A stretch of DNA of 64,000 bases. It comes from Calliphora vicina (lineage: Eukaryota > Arthropoda > Insecta > Diptera > Calliphoridae). Below, piece after piece: positions 9,321 to 20,379 of the stretch. The DNA lies in contig NC_088783.1 in NCBI RefSeq assembly GCF_958450345.1, positions 53,916,395 through 53,980,394 on the forward strand, written 5' to 3'. Position numbers and translations under genes: made by a program. The number at the start of each line of letters is the position of its first letter. The stretch's first letter is position 1. The notes under the pieces were generated by a model. The model saw only the letters and a list, made by a program, of their open reading frames with translations. It did no database searches and was not told the origin of the DNA.

Positions 9321-9642
9321 CGAAATAAATAAATTGAATGTGAACTGTGTAATGCTGTTGGCAATAATCGTGGTTCGCATTATCTCTACATGGTTACATT
9401 ATATGGATTTATTTTTAGGTTGGATTTTTCCGCAAATAATAAGGGAACGTAATAAGTTAATGTTCCAAATATGGATGATTATAAATGATGAAGAAATCTT
9501 TGAAGTGCGCACCAAATTAGTTATGTTCCCTTTTATGATGGCATTCAACATATTATACGGATTTATTTGCATTTTGCGATTTCCAATACAAATTCTATTG
9601 ATTTCAGTATCCGATGAAACAATTAACATGATGATCAAATAA
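9115..9642 (+). CDS. Chimeric ORF: Bap111 tail fragment fused in frame to the small hydrophobic protein, 175 aa
   Basis: Residues 1-19 come from a shifted reading of Bap111 tail DNA. Residues 20-68 are in the true Bap111 frame (NFRSPQQHNDAAPPLQPP ... PGLPLPGHMPP). Residues 72-175 are in the true frame of the array protein (NKLNVNCVML to the C-terminus) and keep both hydrophobic segments and the charged middle. The small-gene part is more diverged than the array copies (FPQIIRERNK, IFEVRTKL, ETINMMIK). The polar head of the array protein is replaced by Pro-rich Bap111 sequence. A GTGAGT donor follows at about 9674 as in the array genes. It may be an accidental open frame at a rearrangement junction. 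Expression is unknown. Confidence 0.5.
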   Translation: MLIILHHSMAVHRHYLICSHYMNFRSPQQHNDAAPPLQPPIRYGEYSGPQLPPGQGGPGLPLPGHMPPLEINKLNVNCVMLLAIIVVRIISTWLHYMDLFLGWIFPQIIRERNKLMFQIWMIINDEEIFEVRTKLVMFPFMMAFNILYGFICILRFPIQILLISVSDETINMMIK

Positions 9643-10242
9643 TTGAACGATGCATTTAGATACAGCCTTAAAAGTGAGTAAACAGCTTTGAGATTTTTGA
9701 TTTTTTTAAGATCATGAAAATCATTATAGTCCGACTTAAATTGGTTGGTTGTGGGGCGTCAGCTGTAACCGGCAGTGGAATACCACCTCCAGATCCATCT
9801 GGCTCTTCACAACCAATCAATTTAAGTCGGACTAGGTATAATGATTTTCATGATCTTAAAAAAAATCAAAAAATTCACAGCTGTTTACCCACTTTTAAGG
9901 CTGTATGTAAATACATCGTTCAATTATTTGATCATCATGTTAATTGTTTCATCGGATACTGAAATCAATAGAATTTGAATTGGAAACCGCAAAATGCAAA
10001 TAAATCCGTATAATATGTTGTATGCCATCATCAAAGGAAACATCACTAATTTGGTACGAACTAAATAGATTTCTTCGTCATTTATAATCATCCAGATTTG
10101 GAACATTAAATTATTACGTTCCTTTATTATTTGCGGAAGAAACCATTCTAAAACTTAATCCATATAATGTAAACATATGGAGATAAAGCGAACCGCGATT
10201 ATTGCCAACAGCATTACACAGTTCACATTTAGTTTATTTGTT
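9323..10242. repeat. Large imperfect palindrome with Bap111-derived centre
   Basis: Bases 9323 to about 9755 and about 9808 to 10242 are inverted copies of the 3' part of the small gene and its downstream intron region. The centre (about 9756-9807) is a Bap111 tail fragment (AGCTGTAACCGGCAGTGGA, then CCATCTGGCTCTTC), and GGTTGTGGGG/CTTCACAACC on either side shows that it belongs to the fold-back. The arms are clearly diverged, so this is not a very recent event. Confidence 0.85.
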
Positions 10243-10305
10243 GAAGAATTGCTGGCTTCTGAAAATTTGCAATTATTTGTTGCATGTTGATGCAGTTCGT
10301 TTAAC
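9924..10305 (-). pseudogene. Inverted small hydrophobic protein copy with a premature stop
   Basis: Read on the minus strand, this gives the head remnant (LHQHATNNCK), the NKLNVNCVMLLAI segment and the rest of the family sequence to ETINMMIK. A Leu codon of the first hydrophobic stretch has become TAA (10155-10157), and the true start is lost. The last 60 codons from a Met at 10106 remain open. It forms the right arm of the palindrome. Confidence 0.85.
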
Positions 10306-10561
10306 ATCCCTGAAATTTTCAATATCCGAGATTTTTCTATCCGATTTATTTAACTATGTACCTATTATTTAAAAGTTTTTTTGAAATACTTATTTTAATA
10401 AATCTATTTTACATACTTTTTATAAAATCTTCAATTTAATGTAGTTATTATTTTATTGGTATATGTGACGCTTCATTGACAATGTCGGCAAATAGTCACC
10501 ATAATAGTCAAAAGAACTGGTTACTTGGAGGTACTTGTCCCCAGGTTGCCTTCAGTTTACT
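10306..10561. other. AT-rich end of the amplicon
   Basis: From 10306 to about 10465 the DNA still resembles unit 3' regions in the + orientation (TTTTCAATATCCGAGATTT, the AATAAATCTATT block, TTATTTTATTGGTATATG). Beyond about 10470 that similarity stops, so this is the visible right edge of the amplified block. No gene. Confidence 0.5.
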
Positions 10562-10792
10562 CAAAGTAAATTAATAAAGTAGCGACAGTACTACAACAAA
10601 AACATCATTTACAAAAACCACAAGCAATTTTGTTTTTGGTTTAAGGTCTGAGCTGTCAAAGTTGCCTGTTGTTGTTTTTGCTTTTGGGCTTGTTGTATTT
10701 TTCGCCACAACAACCACAAGTGAATTGACAGTTCAGACTGAATAAAAAAATAGGCAGCTGTTCTACTGAGTCTACTTTATTAATTTACTTTG
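10562..10792. mobile_element. 231-bp inverted-repeat element (MITE-like)
   Basis: CAAAGTAAATTAATAAAGTA at 10562 is exactly inverted at the right end (10772-10792). An inner pair, GTCTGAGCTGTCAA and TTGACAGTTCAGAC, makes a second stem. No ORF. The target duplication is not clear. Confidence 0.7.
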
Positions 10793-12370
10793 TGCATACC
10801 GTTATTTTGTATGCAATTACATGGTAGGTTAAAAGAGTAAATAATTTTAGTACTAAATTGTATAAAATTATAGCAGTAAACATAAAGTTAAGACTTTATT
10901 ACACCAAATATTTTCAAACAAATAATTTTAATACATTTAAATTGTTTATTATAATTATTATAAATGTAAAATTTGTAAATTTGTTTAATTTTAATGATTT
11001 ATAAATATTTTTTTGATGCTAAAAAATGCAACTCTTCCATATTCTACTCTCTTTCAATACAATCCCATAGCAACTCTGTTTATTACTGTACGCCGCTCTC
11101 TTTATTTTCTAGTTGCGAAAAGTCGTGTCATTTTTCACTACGGAATTTGATTTGTTTTTTTAATTTTCATTTAAGTTTAATTTGCTTAATTTTCTTTTTC
11201 ATTCCATTCAATTTTGTTTTATACAAAACACATATAAAATAAAGCAAGTGTTTTTTTATATAAATCATTTGCATACAAAAATCCAATTAAAGAAAACGCA
11301 CAATAAGGAAAAAAACTTGCTAAAACAACAAGAACAAGCATCATTTAAACAAGTTGTTTTACTGTGTATGTGTGTATGTTAAAGTAATAAAAAAAGTGCG
11401 AAAAAGCGCAACAGCCAGTAGTAAAAAAGAAACAGAAAAAAAAACTCGGCTGAGAGACGAGACACAAAGAAGTTCCAGCACAAAGCATAAATTGTAAAGA
11501 ACGCGCCTTTAACTTTCGACTCCTCATTCAAAGATTTCAAAAATAAAATTCAAGTGTAAAAAAGTACAGAAAAATTTGTTTAAACAATTTAGTTGAAAAC
11601 CAAGAACAGCAAAAACTTCCAAGTGAGAGTGTTATTAAAAATTTGGCAAGTTTTTTTTGTGAGAAAAAACTTTTTAAATAAAAAAGGATTTCCATTAGAA
11701 AAAGCTTATTTTCTTTGAAGGTAAGTTATTTTAAAAAGAAAAATTTCGCTTTTAATTTAAAAGAAAAATATTTAAACATTAATTATTTAAAGTGTGTCTT
11801 TTTTCGTGTTGGCATCTTTTACATTTAGAGGTGCTTGCATTTTGGAATTTTTTGGAGTGAGTCATGTTGGCAATCAGTGCCGGTTTTACATTTCTTCCCT
11901 TCCCTCTTTCGGTTTTTTGTGTTTCTTTTTTTTTTTGGCCGGTCTCGCTTTCAATTTATTTTTTGTTTCTTCTCCATTATATATAATTTTTTTTTTTTGA
12001 CAATTTTGACATTGTTTTTCAATTCCCATTCGTTGGTGTGAGTTAGAGTTGCCAAATATTTTTCTTTATGCATATTTAACCCTTTTTCAAAGTCATTGAC
12101 TTTATAACATAGATTGTTGTTTTTTTTAAGTTGGGTTGTTTTGTTCATCTTCAATTAACCTTTAAATGTGTAAGATTCTTATAAGATTTTAATGTAGCAG
12201 AGTTCAAGTGTGAAATTGTAACTATCTTTGATTAATTTTTATAATGTTAAGATATTGAAACGTGACTTTTCACTTAATTCAGCACAAAGTTGATTTATAA
12301 GGTGGTACTATAAATTAAAGATAACCAGTTTTTTTGGAGTTTTATTCAAAGTTTCTAATGGAAATTCTTT
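10793..12370 (+). other. AT-rich region with a candidate non-coding first exon ending at 11720
   Basis: No protein gene. About 11400-11720 is A-rich DNA of 5'-UTR character and ends TTTGAAG|GTAAGTTATT, a strong consensus splice donor at 11721. Before it I see no clear TATA box. It could be an alternative first exon of a + strand gene lying to the right; a GTAAGT by chance is also possible. Confidence 0.25.
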
Positions 12371-12640
12371 ATACAGTGAGTGACAATTAGGGTGGTTAAT
12401 CGAGTAAAAATTATTCGAATAATAAAGGAAGAAAATAATTTCTATTCGAATTTTTCTGTTTACAATATCAAAGGTTCCATTTTCAAAATCAAATTAAATT
12501 TTATCTCTTAACCATTTCTTTAATGAATTCATTATGAATTAATTCATACGCTTAATCCCTTTGCACTTAAAATTTTTTGAATTCAACAAAAAAGCATTTA
12601 AAATATGTTGAATGATTAAATGTTTCTTCAGTTGAAATCT
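12370..12640. repeat. Diverged dispersed repeat
   Basis: The block TTATCTCTTAACCA..CTTTAATGAATTCATTATGAATTAATTCAT recurs at about 53140-53180, and weaker related GAATTAATTC-rich DNA surrounds both. Origin is unknown. Confidence 0.45.
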
Positions 12641-13135
12641 AAAAGAGTTTTTTTGTATAAAAAATTATTTTATTTTTCAACATATTCTCCTTCAAAAAAA
12701 TAAGATTTGTCGAGGTCATCAAAATAGGTATTTCTTTGTGGAGATTATTTCTTCGTTGGAGTGAAATCTCTTTCCGCCGAGACATTTCTTTAGGTTTGGA
12801 AACAGGAAATAGTCACTCGGGGGTAATTCCGGAGAACGTGGAGCATTTCGTAGCCCAATTCCTCATGCTCAAGTGATCATTCAAAATTGAAACAACTGAA
12901 CCATGTGAGATGCCTATGGCTTCCACAATCTCTCGCACATTCAATCTCCGATCGGCCAACAACACATCGTGATTTTTTTTAAACGTTCCAGAACATTTGG
13001 CAGCTTCCGTGCTTGTACGGCTACTACAAGATTCAGTAAACCACTTTTTTTACCATCTCTCGCACGTTGAAACCGATGGAAAATATTTATCATAAGCTTC
13101 GGTGAGAAATTGCTGTGCATCAGCAGCACTTTTTT
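12640..13135 (-). pseudogene. Mariner transposase relic, internally deleted
   Basis: Minus-strand reading gives a helix-turn-helix part (NVREIVEAIGISHGSVVSIL, then NDHLSMR) followed at once by the C-terminal region (SDYFLFPNLKKCLGGKRF, SNEE), so the whole catalytic middle is deleted. Mariner transposases are about 345 residues; this keeps perhaps 140 with frame breaks. The 5' part is split off by the repeat inserted at 13136-13778 and resumes at 13779. Confidence 0.75.
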
Positions 13136-13778
13136 TATACCCTTCTCTGTCTTTCCGTTTGTAATTTCCACAATATAATTTTCCGACCCTACAAAGTATA
13201 TATATTCTGGATCCTTATAGATAGCGGAGTCTATTAAGCCATGTCCATCTGTCTGTTGAAATCAACTTTCCGAAGCCCCTTAACAACATACATACACCAT
13301 TCATGCATCAATATCTCCGGAATTCTTCCGGCCTGGTTGCTATTTAAAATCGGTCCACAAATCGCTGAGATATAAGGAAAAAACTAGGACAACCTCGATT
13401 TTTGACCTACATATATCTGGATAACTAAGTCATTAATATAGACAATATGGATATCTAATGATAGATATAACAAAGACCATTGCAACGATGTGTATAAGAC
13501 CATAGTAAATTCAAAAATATTTTTTAACCCGAATTTTTTTTTCACCAAAAAAAACAAAAAAAAAAATTTAAATATAGGTATATGTATATAAAAAAAATAT
13601 GTATATAAAAAAAAATTTAAATTTAAAAAACTTCGAAAAATTATTTTTTTTCAAAAAATTAAAAAAAAACTTTGGAAAAAAAATAAATTTTGTTTAGCTA
13701 AAAATTTTTATTTTGAAGTATAATTTGGTGAAGGGTATATACGATTCTGCACAGCCGAATATAGCTCTATTACTTGTT
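13136..13778 (+). repeat. Dispersed TATACCCTTC...CTTACTTGTTT repeat, copy a, inserted in mariner
   Basis: It begins TATACCCTTCTC, then CATTCCGTTTGTAATTTC-like sequence, the ATATATTCTGGATCCTTATA block, GTCCATCTGTCTGTTGAAAT, conserved blocks around CTGGATAACTAAGTCATTAA, a long A/T-rich tract and the end CAGCCGAATATAGCTC...TACTTGTTC. The GTCY run resembles dipteran mini-me/DINE-type elements (inference). No ORF. Confidence 0.8.
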
Positions 13779-13995
13779 CAAATTAAAAAGTAGAGTAAAA
13801 CTTCCAGCACATGACGCTTTGTTGGCACAAAATTCGACATGTTCGTAGCGAAAAACTTTGTGGTTTACACTATAATGTTCAACAACTAAGTGAGAATAAA
13901 TGACAGCTATGTACCCTTCAAAATGACACATAAGTTATTAAAAACAAAAACCGCGTACAAAAGAAACGGTATCTATTGTAAATCCCGCATGAATT
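13779..13995 (-). mobile_element. 5' end of the split mariner
   Basis: AATTAAAAAGTAGAGTAAAA to TAAATCCCGCAT corresponds to the 5' end of the mariner at 17068-18165 and to 61947-62070. It restores the end of the relic at 12640-13135. Confidence 0.65.
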
Positions 13996-15765
13996 GACAT
14001 TTATTAATTCCGTATTAAGATTTTCGTGAATTAAGCTCATATGGAATTGTTTAATTCAAAGCTCTGTTATTAATATTGTAAATTTTCTTTTAATAACTTT
14101 ATTTTCTTTTCTTTATATTTCCTTCCTTAAGTCTACATAGATAGATAGTGATAGTACATTTGTATATATTTTATCTTTTATGTAACTTTTTTTTGTATAC
14201 TGGAATTTTTCTTTGTATTTTTCTCAGTTCAGACAAGATTGTGTCTACTTGATACTATTATTTTGTTTAGATTTTATTTTTCTTTTCAGTTAATAAATTG
14301 ATGTACTTTCTATTTTCCTCTAGCTTTTCTTTTAACTTTTTGTCTGCCAGCTTCTTGTCAAGTATCATTTTCATGAATGGTTTTAAGTGGTGGGAATTTC
14401 TTTCCCCTTTTTCTTAAATTGGTAAGAAAATTATTATGTACTAAGAGGAAGCCATCACAGATATTTGTTATCATTTGGGTTACTAATTTAAATTCTAACA
14501 GAAAAATTGCAGATATTTGTAATTACAAAAGCATGTTAATTAAAACTTGTTATTAATTTCAATTCAAGCACACTTCTTTTTTTACAAGTTTGCAAATTAA
14601 AAAACAAATATGGCAACATTTGCTATTATTTGTTTTCACCATTTTAAGAGAGAGACATATAGAGAGAGAAAAATATAGAGTTGTACACAAGCTTTGTAGT
14701 AAAAGTATGGGTGTTGTAAAATTGCAGTCCTGTGTAAGTTGTTGTTGTAGTGCAAAAAAATCAAGCAATTTTGCAAGGTCATTTGCACATTTTAATGTTT
14801 ATTTAAAAATATGATGGCTCCTCTTCTATAAGCAGGAATTGAACAAATTTATATTTCATTATATTATACAGGACATCATTAATTAAAAATCATAAATATT
14901 AAGTTAAAAAAATAAACTTTTTTTTTAAAAAAGTGTGTGTGTTTTTTTTAACTATCCGATACGATCATTATATTATGTGGAAAAAGTCATGGGATTATAA
15001 ACACTTGACACTACATTTATATTATACATATAATTTTTTCCATAAATAATTTGCCAACGAATGGAACTAATTGTCTATTCAATATCCAACCCATCACGTG
15101 ATTTGATCGACAACTACATCAGCGCTGCTGCTTCATAAATTGTATTTTGAGAGAATGAATGAAATAAAGCAACAACGAATGAAATGGAGACACAACTTTC
15201 AATTGTTAATTAAATTTGTTTGGCTTGTGTTTTTTTTTTGTCAACAAAAATGTTTATGTTTATTTGCCAATTTCCTTTCTGTTTTTTTTTAAAATATATT
15301 TCTATAAAATGCCAATGACAGAGAATTAAAAGAATGTTGAAATATAATTGCAATTTATTTGCAAAGTGCGTAACTATGGAAATACATATATTTGTAAAGA
15401 ACCTCGTACAATAAACTTTAAAGAATTTATGAAATCTTATCTTCCAACAAAATACCTTGATTTATATTTGTTTTTTGTATAAAATACTTGTTATATACAA
15501 TACAAAAAATAATAAAATAAGTAAAATATTTTGTATGAAAAGTGCTAAATGATTGAGGCATACTCTTATACCACTAACTTATTAACACATTCCAACTCAC
15601 ATTATATTTGAAATACATATTGCTATATTATTAAAATAACTGCACAACAATACAGATACAACTAAATTATCTTAAAGATAATAATAAATTAAAGATTGTG
15701 TTTACATACTTGTTTAATTTTTCATACGTAGAACACACGTAAACTCATATTTATACTATTTACAG
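13996..15765. other. AT-rich non-coding DNA
   Basis: No gene seen. Poly-T/A runs, a short GAGA-type run near 14650, and no clear coding frame. Confidence 0.5.
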
Positions 15766-15841
15766 TGGGGAACATCTAATTTGCACACCCTGGCAAAAGT
15801 AATTTGGAATATTTCTAATCTTAAATCTATGACTTAAGTTA

Positions 15842-16073
15842 GGGTCACACATGGCAAATATTTGCTCAAAAAAAGCGTAACCACTTTTTTTGGCACAAAT
15901 TTGTTTGACGTGTTTACTCTTACAAGTATTTTGTAAGATCAAACAAAATAAAACTAATTTTTTTGTTGTGAATCATCCTAAGTAAAAAATGTTTTTAAAA
16001 TAAATAAAAGAATTCAAATGTATTTTATTTAGTGGTTACGTCTTTTTCGTCATATATTTGTCATGTGTGACCC
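15842..16073. mobile_element. 232-bp MITE with TA duplication
   Basis: The ends GGGTCACACATGGCAAATAT and ...ATATTTGTCATGTGTGACCC are inverted repeats (with inner GTAACCACT / AGTGGTTAC), flanked by TA at 15840-15841 and 16074-16075. Part of a second copy is recognisable near 62140-62185 (AGTGGTTACGTTTTTATCGT). No ORF. Confidence 0.82.
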
Positions 16074-16076
16074 TAC

Positions 16077-17067
16077 CTTTAGGTTAGGTTAAGTTTCATG
16101 GGCAGCTCACTGGGGTCCATTCAAATTGATCCCATTGTGATATCCAAGAGGTAAACAGCAGGGTATTTATACTACGTCCGTTGTCTCCGAGGTTAACCAA
16201 CCAGATTCTCTGATGAAGGAGTGAATTCGTCTTAGATTCATACTTGATAGCTCATCTTAACAGGAATGGGATTTCGAGGATACAGTTACGAACCAGAAAA
16301 TAGCAGTACCGCTAGGATATTTTTTTTAAACGGCGTACAATATGATTTCTAGATGCAAACTTCACAGAACGAAGTCCAAGGAAAAAACCTCTTATTAACA
16401 AAAATACACAATGGAACTCGTTTGGAGTATGCTGAATGCAAGAAAATATCGCAATATTTTGTAAACTGATGGGCCTAAACTTTTTTTATTTTGAAGTTCA
16501 GGCTGTAGGTAATATATTCGACGTCCACTCTATTCTGTACTTCGTGGTACTGCTATTAACTTGTTCGCAACTGTACATTCCCTCAAGTTTGTCAGAGCCG
16601 GTCATTGGCAGATTAGGTGGAACACAGTCTCCTCCTCATCTTTGTTATGATAGCTTCTACAGTAGTCGTTGTATCGTAGGCCCAGTCTTCCAGCATGTGT
16701 CCAGTAATGAAGGAAACAATTAGACTTATTGGCTCTCGAGGGAATTCCATAAAGAGATTCGTCCTGCCGGCAAAATTTACGACCTCGTTATAGCATAGGT
16801 GGGTTCATTGGTCCACCTGTTTTGTACAGTCTCATATAGTGTCTGCAAGAAAAATATCAGAAAATACCGCCTCATCATCCATCATCGCACCCCTTTTGGC
16901 CAATTCATCTGCTATACAATTAACCTGATTTCCATCGTGTTCAGAGACCTATGAAAGCGTTTACTAAAATGGCTCGCTATCTCATTTAGGAATACCAGGC
17001 ATTCCTCGGCCAACCTAGATATCGTGAAGACACCCGCTATTCCATTAACGGCAGCATTACGATCACC
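16077..17067 (-). pseudogene. 3' part of a non-LTR retrotransposon (RNase H and tail), decayed
   Basis: The minus strand gives fragments like EECLVFLNEIASHF and EHDGNQVNCIADELAKRG, typical of the RNase H domain of I/Jockey-like elements (the family's GN..ADELA motif). The distal tail has several frameshifts and stops. The 3' end is at the left, with TAACCTAACCTAAAGG on the minus strand. It is cut at the right by the mariner. Clade is not certain. Confidence 0.6.
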
Positions 17068-18165
17068 AAAAAATGCGGAATTTTTTTTTTGTAATTTTTA
17101 GCTTTTATTTTGAAACTTTTCTACAACATAAATTTATTCAAAGTATTGGTCATTATTACTTATGAACTTTTTCCCATTTTCTGGCAATATATGGATTCCG
17201 AGCAAAAAGAATTGCGTATCTTTTGAGGCCAAGAACAAATCAAGCCAATTTCGGATACTCTGTTCTTAGTTAAGCGGGTCCTAGAGAGAGTGTTCTGCAT
17301 CGATCGAAACAAATAGTAGTTCGGACTATAAGGAAAAACTTCCCAATCACTTCATTCTAAATAGTTTTTAACATGTAATGCAACATGTGACCGAACGTTG
17401 TCATGCAGGAATATTAAGGTTTCATGACTGGCCGCATATTCTGGACGTTTATCGGCCAATATTCGCTTCAAACAAATCAGTTGCATTCGGTACTGGTTCC
17501 GTTGTGATGGTCTGATCAGATTTCAGCTGCCCCATTGGTCCCGCCAAATACAGGGAATTACCTTAGAGCCATGGATATTTCGATATGGTGTCGATTCGGC
17601 TGGTTGTCCGGGGTTCACATACGATCTCTAACGCTTCGGGTTATCGTAATGGAGACATTTTTCATCACAAATAATGATCGTTGCTAAAATTATTATATAA
17701 TCGCCTTTCAAGTCGCTCGGCTACAATTCGTATGGTACCCAATTTCCCTGCTTTTGGATCAAGCCTGCTGCTTACAAACGTTTTCAAATTGCTTATGAAG
17801 TAGCTCCCAATGATTTTGCAAGCTCTTGTTGAGTTTTACAACAAACTTCATTGAGTAATGCCTCCAATTCATGGTCTTCAAACTTTTTTGGCTGACCTGG
17901 GCGATATTTGTCTTCCGTGTCAAAATCACCACTTCTGAAACGCACAAACCATCTCTCGCATGTTGAATACGATGGAACACATTCACACAAGCCTTGGTGA
18001 GCAATCGGTGTGCTTCAGTGTCATTTTTTTCAAATTAAAGAAGGCAAAACTTCCCGGATATGACGCTTAGTTGGTACAAAATTTGACATTTTCGAAGCAA
18101 AAAAATCGTTGTTTACATTATAATGTTAAATAACTAAGTGACAATAAATGACAGTTGTAGTTTTC
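17068..18165 (-). pseudogene. Mariner transposase relic, near full length
   Basis: The N-terminal part (18004 down to about 17760) carries the helix-turn-helix linker SGDFDTEDKYRPGQPKKFED, then ELEALLNEV and TQQELAKSLGATS. Further left on the minus strand come NIHGSKVIPCIWRDQWGS and LHDNVRSHV, the segment with the second catalytic Asp of mariner (normally HDNARPH, DD34D type). Frame changes and stops break it into pieces of 65-80 codons. It is inserted in the non-LTR relic at its left end, and the right terminal repeat is missing. The same family occurs at 12640, 29432, 34520, 51149 and 61600. Confidence 0.85.
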
Positions 18166-19780
18166 AAAAAAAGTTGCCATTGTATTTTCACTCGTTGTAT
18201 TTACATGAGTGCTAGTACTAATTTATTTACCTACACTGTATTTTGCAAAACGAAATTGCGTATACTTGGGTGTGTGAAAAGTCTAAAATGTGTTTGTGTA
18301 CCAACACATCTTAAAAAAAAAAAAACATCAGACTTTCTGAATGCATTTACCCCAACCAACAACAGGTAAATCCATGTTTTTTTCATGGATTCATTAATGT
18401 GAGATCACCAAAGTGGTTTTGGTTCGATGCCATCATTCATACATGTATGACTTACAATATAAAAATGCAAATAAAAAACAAACAAACAAACTTTTACAAT
18501 GACACAAAAAGCAAACGCACCCATACTCCCATAAAGATGATTTGTTTGTTTTCTTTTAAGAGAAATTGTACAAAATCTCATAGAGAGTGAAAGAAAAAAC
18601 AAAATACATATAGCAGCACTGACAAAAATATTAGACATCATTTATTTGCATTAAATGATAAAGTAAAGTAATTTATTTATGAAATCATCAACTTTATCAT
18701 AATATTAAGTATTCTATTTAGCTCAAGAACACAAAACTAGTAAATTGTTATTTTGACAATTGTTTATCTTAAAGACATTTGCCGAAAAAATAGGAAATTA
18801 AATTTTGTTATGATTAAAAAACAAATATTAGTAATGCATATCTACGAAATGATTCATTATAGAGTTTAGTCATATTGTTAACAATCTTCCACTGAATATG
18901 TATTAACATTTTGAAACAAAACAAAATAGTTTTCTTTGAGTGTAATTGATGATAATGATGAAGGCAATTACAATGATAACTGAAGAAATTGTGTTGTTGT
19001 TTTAATTTCAAGCAGTCAACAACTAATATTGTCAGTTGCAAAAAAAGAGATGCCAAATGGAAAGAAAATTTATTGACATATTGACAACTTCTGATACTTG
19101 TGATTAAATTTAGGCCAAATGTACAATTTAAAATAGGAAATTTGCACATATAATATTGATATTTAAAATAGTTGTGATTTTAAAATATAAATATTTTGAT
19201 GAGTGGAACTATAGTCTATTTTAGGTAAATATATTTTGGTACAGGGTGTCAAAGTAGGACACATCGAATGCAAAAATGATCTTAATTATAGTTTAGTATG
19301 AAAGGCGAACGTGCAATATTACAGCTCACTTTGGTCTGTTCCGTTAGTTCCAAAAAGATATAGAGAAAAGAGGAGAAATCTTATTCTTATTCATATGAGA
19401 TAGTACAGTAAAAAGTATTATGCATTCCCAGTTATTTGGATTTGAAACCACACGGAACTTGATTTTAGATGGGGTCTATTTCGAGATCTTTATATTGAGC
19501 TCTGGAATCCTCCAGTTCTCTGTTCTTTATCCTTCCCTTTAATTTTCATAAATAAATTACAAAAATTTGCTTCAAATCAATTTTATTATTTCGTGGATGA
19601 CAGTAATATTTCTCACTTACATACATATATTCGTTTGTCTATAGACCAACTTTTTCTGCGGTTTAACTCTCAAGAATGAATATGGATGAATCTCCAGATG
19701 GGTTGAACTGAATCGAGTTAATTTTAAGGCACTTAAACTCAGATTTGCTTATTGACACACAGACGACAAACGACCACAAT
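18166..19780. other. AT-rich non-coding DNA
   Basis: No gene supported. The longest open frames are AT-rich and resemble nothing I know. Confidence 0.5.
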
Positions 19781-19787
19781 CATGTAT

Positions 19788-20300
19788 TCGTATGATAACG
19801 AAACTGTTGGAGGTTCAGATAAACTTCCATTGGAATTGACATACATATATTTGATGTTGCGAAGAAAACTTTTATGTGCTTGGGTTTCTTGGGACGTTGT
19901 CGGGCATATTTCTCTTCTCCCTTTCCAACTTACTTCGTATATAGACTACCTTCATTCGTCTAAAAATTTAATATAATTCCCATGTATGGTCCGGAGATGC
20001 AAGGTCTAGTCTATAAATGCTGGACTGGGTTTAAAGAATGGCGGTGGATCTTATAGGGGATATCTTCGTATGGGTAACGAAACTGTTGGAGGTTCACATA
20101 AACTTCCATTGTAATAGTCATATATTTGATGTTGCCAAGAAAACTTTTAGGTGTTTGGGTTTCCTGAGATGTTGTCTCTTTCCTTCAGAGCTAATTCGTA
20201 TATAGAATATAATTATTCGTATTAAAATTTAATATAATTTCCATGTAAGGACCGGAGCTGCAAAGTCTAGTTTAAAGCTGCTGGAATGGAATGGAATGGA
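19788..20300. repeat. Diverged direct duplication, period ~276 bp
   Basis: TTCGTATGATAACGAAACTG at about 19788 and TTCGTATGGGTAACGAAACT at about 20064 start two copies. Both continue with GTTGGAGGTTCA, TTGATGTTGC and TCGTATATAGA and end near TGCAARGTCTAGT. A short GGAAT run (about 20282-20301) closes the second. Confidence 0.8.
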
Positions 20301-20379
20301 ATTATTATACATACCTAATAAATTCGTTTTCATTCGGAACACAAGATTACCATTAGATCCTTAGTAACGAAAAAAGCGA

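Noticed and set aside
20282..20301. GGAAT satellite
   Set aside because: Only about four short units; too small to be a pericentromeric array.
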